Of a stretch of DNA of 64,000 nucleotides, positions 32,561-43,025 are shown in pieces. The notes under the pieces are model-generated. The model did no database searches. It had not been told where the DNA came from and saw only the letters and a list, made by a program, of their open reading frames with translations. Location of the stretch: the NCBI GenBank assembly GCA_030180135.1, contig CM058236.1:1922001-1986000 (forward strand). The letters are read 5' to 3'. The translations under genes were made by a program, and so were the position numbers. The first letter of the stretch is position 1. Every line of letters begins with the position of its first letter. The DNA is from Orychophragmus violaceus. Taxonomy: Eukaryota > Streptophyta > Magnoliopsida > Brassicales > Brassicaceae.

Positions 32561-32765
32561 TCTTTTGACCAGGTCAAAATCCAGAACAATGTAATGAGAT
32601 TAATCCGTTGTTGCTTTCTTTCTGGTCTAGACATAAAAATTGTCTGATTTGTCCAAAAGGCCTTCATCATCATATACTTGTTGCTGGTTATTAGAGTTGC
32701 TCTCTATAGTTAATGACTATGTAAACATCAGCTTGAACTAAACTTTTTATTGGTATCATTTAAAG

Positions 32766-32820
32766 GGTCAACCGTTTACGATGCCATTGTCAAGAATTTC
32801 CTTGCCACTGGACAACACTT
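32766..32820 (+). other. Unassigned exon-like stretch
   Basis: Between an AG and a GTAAG lies an open stretch reading STVYDAIVKNFLATGQHL. It has the look of a captured exon like its neighbours, but I do not recognise its source gene. Confidence 0.3.
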
Positions 32821-33002
32821 GGTAAGGCACATTCAAACTTCTTGTCTTAATTTGTATGCCACTGGACATTGTAGTATATATACTTATACTCTATTTCGTT
32901 CTCTAGACTCTCATTACTTCCCTTTTTTGCACTCTCCATACTCTCATTAGTGTTTGTTTGTATTACAAATGCACGTGTATAGTTGGCTGACTAATGCAGT
33001 TG

Positions 33003-33118
33003 TTACTGAGTATGAAACTTTGTATGCGAGAAGATGGTAGACAACAAGTTTGCATTGTTGGCCTGCAAGAGTACGAAGTTTTGGATGTTCAAATGGTGAA
33101 GGATTTTATCGATAAAGG
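33003..33118 (+). pseudogene. Kinesin-13 motor-domain exon fragment
   Basis: After a GCAG acceptor (about 33000) the frame reads KLCMREDGRQQVCIVGLQEY then EVLDVQMVKDFIDKG and ends at a GTAGAG donor-like site. This is the segment of the kinesin-13 motor domain just before the switch I region (SSRSH), closest from memory to Arabidopsis KINESIN-13B. One exon only is present. Kinesin-13 proteins depolymerise microtubules and work in cell-shape and Golgi-related roles; this piece cannot. Same strand as the other two captured genes. Confidence 0.78.
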
Positions 33119-33199
33119 TAGAGTGTGGGAAGATAACAACAGCCAAAGTAGAGAGCATCAAGAAAGGAAGTCGATAGGAAGACATCAATCTATATATAA

Positions 33200-33838
33200 G
33201 TTTTTTTAACTTTGGTTTGGTGTGTAAATAGATTATACATTTAATTTAGTGGAGAAAGGTATTCTACAAAGAATTTATATGCATCCTAAAAAGTCCAATT
33301 TGCTTAAAAACTACTGAGTAAATCAACTACACTAATCGAAATTTCATTGATACACGAGATATAATTAACTATCAAATTTAACAATCGTTTATAAAAAAAA
33401 GTTAGAACAAACGAATTCTTCAATTTTGGTTTAGGGTATAAATGGGGTTTAGGGTTTAAAATGCTATTATTTTGTTTAGAGTTTAGAGCATTGTGATATA
33501 AAAGGTATAAGGAAGAAAAACTAGAATACATAGGGTTTGGGGTTGAACTCTAACTTTATACTTCAAACCCTAACCCTAACCCTATACCCCAAAACCTTAA
33601 ATAATACTTTAAACCTTAAATTATTAATCATGAAATATTATTCAAATATAACCAATAAGTGTATATACAAAAACTTAATATTTTCAAACATTAATCTCAA
33701 ACCTTAAACACTTATTAAATATCTTCTAACCCTAAACCTCATAATCCATTAAATTTTTAATATAGAGTAGTGACAGTATGTTAGTAGTGTGAACAACATT
33801 CTTGGATTCAAAAAAAAAAAAATTATACAAATAAATTG
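33200..33838. other. AT-rich intergenic DNA with telomere-like words
   Basis: No gene. Contains scattered GGTTTAGGG (33430-33460) and CCCTAACCCTAACCCTA (near 33566). A segment at 33410-33475 is repeated in diverged form at 37250-37320 on the other side of the CACTA element. Confidence 0.5.
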
Positions 33839-33857
33839 TGACACTACAAGAAAACAT

Positions 33858-34175
33858 GATATTAGCGACTGCGGTTTTAGTCGCTAATCAGTCGCTGAAC
33901 AAGATTCTGCGACTGATTAGCGACTAAAATATGTAGTCGCTAAACAGTGCGTCGCTAAATATTTGAGTCGCAAAACAGTCGCTAAATAGCGACTAATTGG
34001 CGACTACAAAATAGACGTCGCAGTTTAGTCGCCAATTAGTCGCTAAATTTAGCGACCAATATGCGACCAAGTTGCGACCGGTTATTTTTAGTAACTAATC
34101 AGTCGCTAAATTAGCGACTAATATAGCGACTACGTAGCGACTGATATGTGATTATTTTAGCGACTAATTTGCGAC
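33858..34175. repeat. Left subterminal array of the CACTA element
   Basis: About 18 copies of GCGACT or its complement AGTCGC lie in both orientations within roughly 310 bp. Subterminal repeats of this kind are transposase (TNPA-type) binding sites in En/Spm elements. The matching right array is at 36745-37140. Confidence 0.8.
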
Positions 34176-34405
34176 TAATAATAATAATAAATAATAATAT
34201 TAATTTTGATATTTACTAATTAGATAATAATAATTAAAAAATGCTAAAATACAAAAAAAAATAAGGTTTGTGGCTATTTAAAAAAAAATACAAACAAAAT
34301 AAATTAATTTAATATAATTATTATTAAAAACCCAAATAATTACAAATTAATTTACAACAAATACATATAAAATTAACAAAAGAAAATTAAAAAATTATCC
34401 GAGAT

Positions 34406-34555
34406 CGCCCCCTTCGTCTGCTGCTGTTGGTCTCCAACTCCGACGAAGCCAAGCTCACACGGTTCTGAAGCTCCGGTGGTCGCCCCCTTCGTCTGCTGCT
34501 GTTGGTCTCCAACTCCGACGAAGCCAAGCTCACACGGTTCTGAAGCTCCGGTGGT
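34406..34555. repeat. Two identical 75-bp tandem copies inside the CACTA element
   Basis: Copies at 34406-34480 and 34481-34555 read identically. They are GC-rich compared with the surrounding AT-rich DNA, and the following GC-rich sequence to about 34800 may be a captured gene 5' end. The open frames across it on both strands are not recognised. Confidence 0.75.
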
Positions 34556-36289
34556 CGCCGGAAAAGATGGTGTCTTCTTCCACACCGATTCCCCATCCGA
34601 GAACGCTACATCTCCTTTGCAATCCCAGTCCCAGAACAGTTCAGAGAAGATTCATCTTCGTCTTCGTCCCTCACTGAGACAGATCTAACGGATTTGTCTT
34701 CTTCTTTGTCTTAGGTTCGTCTTCGTCGTCGTCCATCTTCGTCCTCGTCCATCTTCGTTCTCGTCCATCTTCTTCTTTCTCGATCTCTAATCCTCATGAG
34801 AATTAATACCTTGATACAGAAAAAAAAGACGGTGAAGATTGAGAGAGTGAGAGATGAGAGATGATACAGAAAAAGTGAAGAAGAAAGTGTTTGATACACG
34901 AAGAAGAAGAAGGTTTGATACTCTGAAGATTTGAACAAACAAAAAAAGAAGAAGGTTTGATACAAGAAGGGCTTCGACGGCTCGTGAGTAGAAGAACGAG
35001 GGATGATGGGTGATTAATTAGGTTAAAGTTAATCAATGGCCAAGATTTAATATGAGTTTGATCTAACGGTTAATAACTAATCTTTATGTGTTTCTTTAAA
35101 ATCAATTTTCACCATTGATATATTTTAATCAATGGTTCCTATTTGTGATCCAAGTGACACACCAATTAACCAATAGAATATTTTAGAGGTATAATTAATA
35201 TACAATAATTAGAAAAACGATTTAAAATAGTAAAATGGTTAAAATAAAAAAATTAATAATCTTAGATTTAAAATTATAATAGATAAAAATTTTAAAAATA
35301 TTAAATTTTATAAATTATTTAATAATAATAAAAATGAGTGTATATAATAGTTAAAAACGATTAAATTGGATTTTAATTTATAATAGTTAAATTAATTTTA
35401 TGTAAAGTATATATTTAAATAGTTTAAATATTAGTTTGTTGTATACATAATTAATTTTTATCTTTAATTTTATAATTTATAATTAAGAGTAGGATTTTTA
35501 GTATGATTATAGTTTATGATATATGGTTTAATGGGTTGGTATTTAGGGTTGTAAGTTAAATGTTTGAGAATAATAGATTTGAAAAAATTGTATAAGTGTT
35601 GAATCTTAGGTTTAGGTTTGGATATGTTATAGCAATTGGAATTTTGAATTTTATTTATACTTTAGAGTTTTATAGTTTGTTTAGGGTTTAGAGTTTGTTT
35701 AGGGTTTAGGGTTTAGAGTTTTAATTTGTTTTATATAAACTATATTTGTAAATATGTAAATATTAGTTTCGTATATATAATTAGTGTTATATTTTGATTT
35801 TCTAGTTTATGATTGATATTAATGTTTAGAGTATGATTATCGTTTAAGGAATAGGATTTTAAGTGTTGCGTTTAAGGTTTTAATTTAGTGTTTAGAAATA
35901 ATAGATTTGGAATTTTTTTTAATTTATAAGTGTTAAAACTTAGTTTTGGATATGTTATAGTAATTATAATTTTATTAGTTAGAAATTTAGGGTTTGTTTA
36001 GGGTTTAGGGTTTGAATAGCTACGGTTTAGAGTTCTGAAATTTGTAAGTATTGATTAAGAGTTTACTGTTTAGAATTTGATTATGGTTTAGGGTATGGGT
36101 TTGAAAATTATTAATAAGAGTTTTAGTTGTACTTTAGAGTTTTAAGGTTTGATTAGGGTTTAAGGTTTTATATATTAGTTTTGTTTTATTTATACTAATA
36201 GTGATATTTAAGGTTTTAAGTTATTTTTTTAAAAATAGTTGATTTGGAAAATAAAATTTCTTTTTGTAAGTGTTGAATCTTAATTTTAG

Positions 36290-36620
36290 AGTTTGAGGTT
36301 TTAGGATATATTTAGGGTTTAGAGTTTAGGTTTTGGCGGTTAGGGTTTAGGATTTAGGGTTTAGGGTTTGTGTTTAGGGGCCAGGGTTTAGGCTTTGGGG
36401 GTTAGGGTTAAGGGTTTGTGTTTATGGGTTAGGGTTTAGGGTTTGGGGTTTAGGGTTTAGGGTTTAGGGTTTAGAGTTTAGGGTTTGGGGTTTTTTTATG
36501 TATATATAATAAATTTTTATATTTTGATTATATAGATTATGAAAGAGAGTTTTAGGGTTTAGGGTTTTATGTATGAGTTAGGGTTTTAGGGTTTAGGGTT
36601 TTGTGTATGAGTTAGGGTTT
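36290..36620. repeat. Degenerate TTTAGGG (telomere-type) repeats inside the CACTA element
   Basis: GGTTTAGGGTTTAGGG words and variants (GGGTTAGGGTTTAGG, TTTAGGGTTTGGGG) fill this stretch. Smaller clusters lie near 35690, 36000 and 36715. They are interrupted and diverged, unlike a true telomere. Confidence 0.75.
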
Positions 36621-36744
36621 TAGGGTTTAAGGTTTTTTATATTTTGATTTTATTGTTTATGAAAGATTTATAATATTTATATGTTGTAGTAATTGAAATG
36701 TTATTAAGAGTTTTAGGGTTTATTTAGGGTTTAGGGTTTTGAAA

Positions 36745-37140
36745 GGCGACTGAATGGCGACTGAATAGCGACTGTTATGCGACCACCATTTAGCGACTTA
36801 TTAATAGTCGCATATTAGTCGCTAAATAGCGACTGTTATGCGACTGAATAATTTGGTCGCTAAATAGCGACTGATGTGCGACTAATATTATTGGGTCACT
36901 AAATAGTCGCGGAGTAGTCGCTAAATAGCGACTGTTATGCGACTACCATTTAGCGACTTATTAATAGTCGCATATCAGTCGCTATTTAGCGACTGTTATG
37001 CGACTGAATAATTTGGTCGCTAAATAGCGACTGATGTGCGACTAATATGTTTTGGTCGCTAAATAGCCGCAAAATAGTCGCCGTTTAGTCGCTAAATTTA
37101 GCGACTACGAAATCAGTCGCTAAATAAGTCGCTAATTTCC
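36745..37140. repeat. Right subterminal array of the CACTA element
   Basis: GCGACT/AGTCGC words are densely packed in both orientations. Part of the array (about 36750-36880 and 36905-37050) is itself duplicated, with repeated text such as ATTTAGCGACTTATTAATAG. Confidence 0.8.
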
Positions 37141-37484
37141 TGTTTTCTTGTAGTGTGAACAATAATACAAAAATTTTAAAATAATTTAATATTCGGAAAC
37201 TGCACAAAATATTGTGAACGATATTACCAATTAAATTCAAAAAAAAAATACAACAAATTCTTCAATTTTAGTTTAGGATATATATAGGGTTTAGAGTTTG
37301 AAATACTATTAATTTATTGTAATTTTCTAATTAATATCAAGTGTTTATAATTCACACTTGATTTAGGGTTTAGGGTAATTTAGGGTTAGGATACTGGAAT
37401 GTAAGAGTTGTTAGCTTAGCTTTGAAAATTTTCATTGACAAACTAATATAAATTTAGGATATAAATAGAATTTAGGGTTAGATA

Positions 37485-38400
37485 TTAACTATAAACTAAT
37501 ATAAAAGCTAAAGTCCCACAAACATAATTATACGCTTTATTCCACGCCATCAGCTTCTCTCTCCGGTTGCCAATTCTTCTATGTATTGTCATCTTTCTCC
37601 TAACCTTTCTCGCTGGTTTAATTATACGCTTTGCCTCCACGCTCTTCCTCCACCTTCTGTCATACCAAAAAATATAATTCATTTTGTTCCTCGGTGGTGA
37701 CAGGTAAGTTATCAGTGGCATGTGATCGAAGCTTTCAAAGTTAATAACTATAGTATCTAAATGGATACCTTTATGCTCATGTTCCGTTTGACATAGCCCT
37801 GTCCAGTTGGTAATGTACTAAGTTTGACCCCCGTTTTCCCCTCTACGAAAGGTAGTTGCCAGTATGTCTTAAATCAAAAGAGATTACATTTTGACATGAA
37901 AGTTCAGAAATCAGTACAAGAGCCTTCTGTTCGTTTTATTCCACCCTCCTTTTCCTTCTCCGATATAATATCGTTGAAATCCCCTATAAAGAAGCAGGGC
38001 AAATTGTGATCATGCTCATCTCCATTATGTTCTGCCAAATGCCTTTATGTTTTGATCTATCAGGTTCTCCTTAGACGAAGGATGCCAGGAAAACTTCTTC
38101 TTTATGTGTTATCTTTGATTCAATAAAATTATCGCACTTGTCCATTATCTAAACTTCCACTTCCTCATCCCACATTAGGGCTAGACCACCTCCGCCAGGG
38201 TTGTGTGGTGAAACTAGACACATTGATGTGTAATTGAGATCCTGAAGTTCCTTAATCACAAAGTCATCCAGGTTCTTGATCTCCATGAGAAACAAGATCT
38301 CTGGTTTTAGTTTTTTCCGGAGGTCCTTCAGTCGACGAACTGCCATGGGGTTTCCCAGCCCACAACAGTTCCAGCTCAGAGTTGCAAAGGAACCGGACTT
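37485..38400 (-). pseudogene. LINE endonuclease-region fragment
   Basis: On the minus strand near 38380-38330 the text SWNCCGLGNPMAVRRLKDL opens an APE-type endonuclease, the usual start of plant L1 ORF2. It continues KPEILFLMEIKNLDDF and LVSPHNPGGGGLALMW (38149-38346). A later piece at 37485-37721 has FWYDRRWRKSVEAK and HRRIGNRREKLMAWNKAYN, matching the linker before the RT. Frames shift between them and no RT is attached. It nicks target DNA in a live LINE; here it is dead. It is on the same strand as the LINE at 42929-52832 but is a different part. Confidence 0.7.
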
Positions 38401-39400
38401 CGGGAGATCCGAAAATCCACCATATCCCGATTGTTAGCCTCTCTTTCTTCTTACCTATTCACATATGTATCCTGGGTGTTCAAGTTCGCAAGTCTCAGGT
38501 TAGGGTCTGTTGGTTCATGAACTTCTTGTCCACCAATCAGACTATCATATGTTTCATCTCCACCCCTTGTTGGTCTTCGTCTTAGCTGGTTCTGACTTTG
38601 ATAGATTAGTCTCCTTCCTGCATTTGTACTCACCAGCGTTCTCACGCTGTTGGCAACAATTTTCTGATGACTATTAGATGGTCTTCTTTAGCTCTGTTGG
38701 ACGGTCCTCCTTCTTCCATTTGTATTGCGCACATGTTCTCCGAAAGAGGTGTGATTTAACCTTCCGTGTCAACGTTAGTGTAAGACTTGTTTTTTTTCAC
38801 TTGCAATTTCTTATATATGTTTTTGATATCAGACTAGCTTTTATGTTATAAATCTAACTTTGATAAAATACAAACATTACTTATTACTGCAAGAGATCAA
38901 GGTGTTACTTCACATTCACAATGCTCATTGATATGTACTTAGAAATGCTGTTGAGGAAGAAGACGAAAATGAAAGTTTAAGTTTGTGTTATTTTTGTGTT
39001 TTTGTGTTTGTTGCTATTTTTAATTTTATTTTCGGATTTGTTGTTTTTCTTGTTTTTTAGGATTGTCAAATAGTAAGATTTTTTTTTAAAAATTATTAAT
39101 TGTGTTGCATTTTTAGATTGTTGTAATGTTATTTTAGAATTTTATCTTTGTTGTCAATGTTTTTGATATAAAAACTTTCAGAAGATGTATAAAAATTAAG
39201 AAAACAAACCTATTTATAGTCGAAGCTAAAATCAAAATGAAACAAGTTTGTACAAAATTCTGCGGGTCAATCTGCTAATCCATAAAATACATGCGGATTG
39301 AGTTTGGCTTATAAAATTTCATGAGGCAGCCTGCGCGGACTAACCGCCAGACCCGAAAAAATATTAAAATCACATTAGGTTAGAATATTTGAGGTTGGGC
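38400..39400. other. Gene-poor AT-rich stretch upstream of the esterase gene
   Basis: Apart from possible LINE 5' sequence up to about 38650, nothing recognisable is present. It is rich in poly(T)/poly(A) runs. Short open frames are not supported. Confidence 0.4.
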
Positions 39401-39402
39401 TA

Positions 39403-39407
<5 letters not shown>

Positions 39408-39446
<39 letters not shown>
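39408..39446. repeat. (TA)n microsatellite in the upstream region of the esterase gene
   Basis: About 19 TA dinucleotides end at TATGTATAC, roughly 320 bp upstream of the start codon. Length polymorphism is likely. Confidence 0.9.
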
Positions 39447-39449
<3 letters not shown>

Positions 39450-39765
39450 ACTTGTGTGACAAGTAAAACTAAACCGAATCCATCTTCGGTTCGTATCAAA
39501 TAAAAACAATCTAAACCAACACTTTCGTTCGAACCGTAAAATGACCAGCATTTTGAATTGAATCGTGAAACCAAGTCGTAATCGAGTCTAAACCAAATTG
39601 GAACCGAAATGTCGATCCCAAACCAACCTCGATAAAAGAAGAAAGAGTGGCGGAGCACGCATCGCTGTTTTCTCGTGAGCACGAGCTTGTCGTGTTCCAT
39701 CGCTTGAAGATGAAGTTGAACAACGAAAATGTTCATCTACCATTGATTCTAGAGTTTTCTGGTCA

Positions 39766-42747
39766 ATGGCGATTACGGCAGTTGGCATTACCGATGGGAT
39801 CTTCTCCTCAGGTCCGAGAAGAGCTCACAATCTCGACTTTTCCTACATGAAGCCAACCCAAAGATTTACCTCCGTCGCGATCGGTTGTCTCCGGGACGGA
39901 TGGAAAGTGACGGCGACGAGGGTGAATCCATATTCGGACACGGAGGCGTCACGGCCTGAGGAGAGGAAGGGCTTGACGGATTTTCTGGTGGAAGCTGAAG
40001 ATTTCTTTGGATCAGACGGCGAAGATGTAGGTCCACCTCGGTGGTTCTCTCCATTGGAATGTGGCTCACGCGCTCCAGGGTCTCCTCTTCTCCTCTACCT
40101 ACCTGGTTCGTTCTTTAAAAAAAAAAAAAAAAAAAAAACTTTTAGGGCTGAATTCGATTGTCCTTAGATGGATTTGTTATTGCTTCTTATTCTTAACGAA
40201 ACTGCAGGGATTGATGGTACTGGATTAGGGCTCATTCGTCAGCATAGGAGGCTTGGAGAGTAAGTATTTGTTTGGTTCCAACTTCTTTATTTCCATACAG
40301 CCTGAGATTGGCTTGAAGAAGGTTGTAGTGCGTTTAATGTTTCTGCTCTCGTTGCCTTTTGATCATAGGATATTTGACATATGGTGCCTTCACATTCCAG
40401 TCAGTGATCGTACCTCTGCTCAAGGTGCTTTCTTGTCAGCCACCTCTGTTATATCATTCATTAGCGTAATGAGACTGATTTGAATCTCTTTCTTTTGTGT
40501 AATTTACAGACATTGTGAATCTCATTGAGAGGAAAGTTAGGTCAGAGTACTACCGTCTCCCAAATAGGCCAATATATATAGTTGGAGAGTCTATTGGAGC
40601 CTGTCTTGCTCTAGATGTTGCAGCGAGCAACCCTGACATTGATATTGTCTTGATTCTTGCTAATCCAGGTAATCTCATTGGAATGTATGGATCTTGTTCT
40701 TGTGCTGATAATAAACTCTGTCTGATGTAGTCACACGTTTCAACAACCTCATGGGGCAAACTTTATCGAGTCTACTTGAAATATTCCCTGAGATAGAAGA
40801 GAATTTTGGGTTTAAACAAGGTCAACTTTCAACTCCTTACCAAATTAGATGCAAAGACTAGGTTTCCAATGTCAGGTTTTGCTTTTATAATTATATAGGT
40901 TATCCCTTTGCGGCAATGTTCGAGAGTATGCTGAATGAAACTGTCGCCCAGATGGGTGGAGGAGACTTGTTTGCAACTTCAGCTAACCTGCCTGTAAGAC
41001 TCTCTATTATTGGAGAACAAATTATATAGTTTTCTCTTGGTGTTTAACTCTTTTAAATTATTTACAGACTCTGATTAAGATCTTTCCCAAGGACACACTT
41101 CTATGGAAGCTTCAACTGCTTAAGTCTGCTTCAGCATCTGCTAATTCTCACATGTACACAGTCAATGCCCAAACACTGATACTTATGAGGTTGGTAAAAT
41201 TTTCTGTTTTCATTATTAATTAGAAGCTTTCTATAATCATTAGCATGGCTATTGCAGTGGACGTGATCAATGGTTAATGAACAAGGAAGACATTGAAAGA
41301 CTCCGTTGTGCATTGCCCAAATGTGAAGTCCGTACGTTTGAGAATAATGGGCATTTCCTCTTCTTGGTATGATAGATTCACAATATCCTCTTCTTGGCAT
41401 GAGATTTGGTACGAAAACTTTTCAGATTGTGTTTGGTTGACTCTATATATGTTAGGAGGATGGTGTAGATCTGGCGACTATCATCAAGATTGCCTATTAT
41501 TATCGCCGCGGGAAGACATTTGATTACGTTTCTGATTACACTCTGCCTACCCCGTTTGAGCTCAAAGAGTTTGAAGAATCACAAAGGTAAGTAAGTCAGA
41601 GCTATAGATCGAACAAAACAATCTGCTTCTGTTACCGTAACCAAATACTCAAGTATTGTTATTTTCTCTCAACTCAGATTGCTAACCGCTGCTATTTCTC
41701 CAGTCTTTCTCTCAACGCTAGACAACGGTATAGTAGTAAGATCACTTGCAGGAATACCTTCACAAGGACCGGTTCTGTATGTTGGCAATCACATGTTGCT
41801 TGGTCTAGAACTGCGTCCAGCAGCGATTCATTTCTTGAAAGAGAGGAACATTCTGCTGCGTGGACTGGCACATCCAGTTATGTTTACTAAGAAGACAGGC
41901 TCAAAGCTCCCTGATATGCAGATGTTCGACTCAGTTAGGATAATAGGCGCAGTTCCTGTCTCGAACATGAATTTCTACAAACTGCTTCGTTCAAAGGCTC
42001 ATGTGGTTTTGTATCCTGGAGGTGTCCGTGAAGCATTGCACAGAAAGGTAATTAATGATTTGTATTTTCTTCTCTTCTTCTGAGGCTAACGACACATTTT
42101 CTGCAGGGTGAAGAATACAAGTTGTTCTGGCCAGAACATTCCGAGTTTGTAAGGATCGCATCGAAATTTGGAGCAAAAATCATTCCTTTCGGCGCTGTTG
42201 GAGAAGATGATCTCTGCCAAGTAAGCCACCGTTCTAGTTTTCGTTTCAATCGGTTTTCACATAACTTCTTTGAGGAATTGAATGATTTCTCAGATGGTTT
42301 TGGATTACAATGACCAAATGAAGATCCCTTTCTTGAAGAACCTCATAGAAGAGATAACACGGGACACTATTAAGTTAAGGTATACTTTTATATTCTATCT
42401 CTTTTCAAGTTTTTGTATATAACATTTGATTCACTAGGAACGGTGAAGAAGGCGAAGTGGGAAACCAAGATTTGCATATGCCTGGACTAATTCCAAAGAT
42501 TCCGGGACGGTTTTACATCTATTTTGGTAAACCGATAGAAACAAATGGTCGAGAGGAAGAGCTTAATGATAAGGAGAAAGCTCATGAGGTTTACTTGGAG
42601 GTCAAGTCTCAAGTAGAAAGATGTATGTCTTATTTGAAGACCAAAAGAGAAAGTGATCCTTACAGGAACATATTGCCGAGGCTGCTTTATTACCTCTCAC
42701 ATGGCTTCTCTTCTCAAATCCCTACCTTTGATCTCCGAAATCGTTAA
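39766..42747 (+). CDS. Phytyl ester synthase-like esterase/acyltransferase (13 exons, 677 aa)
   Basis: Plastid ELT/PES family enzymes join an alpha/beta-hydrolase to a DGAT-like acyltransferase and esterify phytol or diacylglycerol with fatty acids. Exons: 39766-40105, 40208-40259, 40369-40424, 40510-40668, 40731-40820, 40899-40993, 41068-41189, 41258-41366, 41456-41586, 41678-42047, 42107-42220, 42294-42379, 42438-42747. All introns are GT-AG, and the sum is 2034 nt. Hydrolase part: nucleophile motif GESIG (Ser about 177), Asp in SGRDQW (about 308), His in ENNGHF (about 337). Acyltransferase part: VGNHMLLGLE (NH about 422-423), YPGGVREALHRKGEEYKLFW (about 497-516), IPKIPGRFYIYFGKPI near the end. 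The N-terminus (MAITAVGITD..., Arg/Ser-containing, few acids) may be a transit peptide. Every motif is kept, so the gene looks functional. From memory it resembles At5g41120/At5g41130 and PES1/PES2. The start is the first in-frame ATG; an overlapping uORF begins at 39647. Confidence 0.9.
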
Positions 42748-43025
42748 AACTTAATGTTATATTACAGGATAATAACTAATTTAATTAACGGTGCGAGTGA
42801 GCGGTGATCAAGAAATAAAAGAAAAACGTACGTAAATTTAGGTTTGTTATGTATGCTTTTAGAGAATTATGACTGGTTCACACTTATTGAGTTGTTACTA
42901 AATCTGGTAGCACTTTTCACAACTGTGGTTTTTTTTTTTTTTTTTTTTTTTTGATGAATTGATCAAACTAAATAAGAGTTTTATATTACAAGACAACTAA
43001 TGGACAATTTGAAATTTAAAGAAGT

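Larger units (their letters stand above)
31132..33200 (+). mobile_element. Candidate Pack-CACTA carrying pieces of at least three host genes
   Basis: The left end is CACTACAAGAAATATGGGCA at 31132, a canonical CACTA terminus, preceded by GAA and followed by subterminal TAGCA-type words. Inside, on the plus strand, are fragments of a PFA-DSP phosphatase gene (31550-32010), starch synthase III (32170-32560), one unassigned exon-like stretch (32766-32820) and kinesin-13 (33003-33118). Introns or splice borders are kept, so the pieces were captured as DNA, not from mRNA. The matching right terminus was not found before 33840, so the unit is either truncated or a different carrier moved the fragments. 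Confidence 0.55.
33842..37155. mobile_element. Non-autonomous CACTA element, complete, 3314 bp
   Basis: The left end CACTACAAGAAAACATGATA and the right end (reverse complement CACTACAAGAAAACAGGAAA) share a 15-bp perfect terminal repeat that extends imperfectly through ATTAGCGACT. Both sides have the 3-bp duplication TGA (33839-33841, 37156-37158). Each end has a dense array of GCGACT/AGTCGC words. No transposase is encoded. The interior holds a 75-bp tandem duplication, AT-rich filler and TTTAGGG-rich DNA. Confidence 0.92.

Noticed and set aside
36290..36620. True telomere or chromosome end
   Set aside because: The TTTAGGG repeats are short, degenerate and lie inside a CACTA element with normal flanks on both sides.
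31132..37155. One large CACTA element from the 31132 terminus to the 37155 terminus
   Set aside because: The inner terminus at 33842 pairs better with 37155 (15-bp perfect end, shared subterminal motif, TGA on both sides); 31132 is preceded by GAA and has different subterminal words.
41131..41400. Minus-strand 89-codon frame within the esterase gene
   Set aside because: It is antisense to well-supported exons 7 and 8 of the plus-strand gene.
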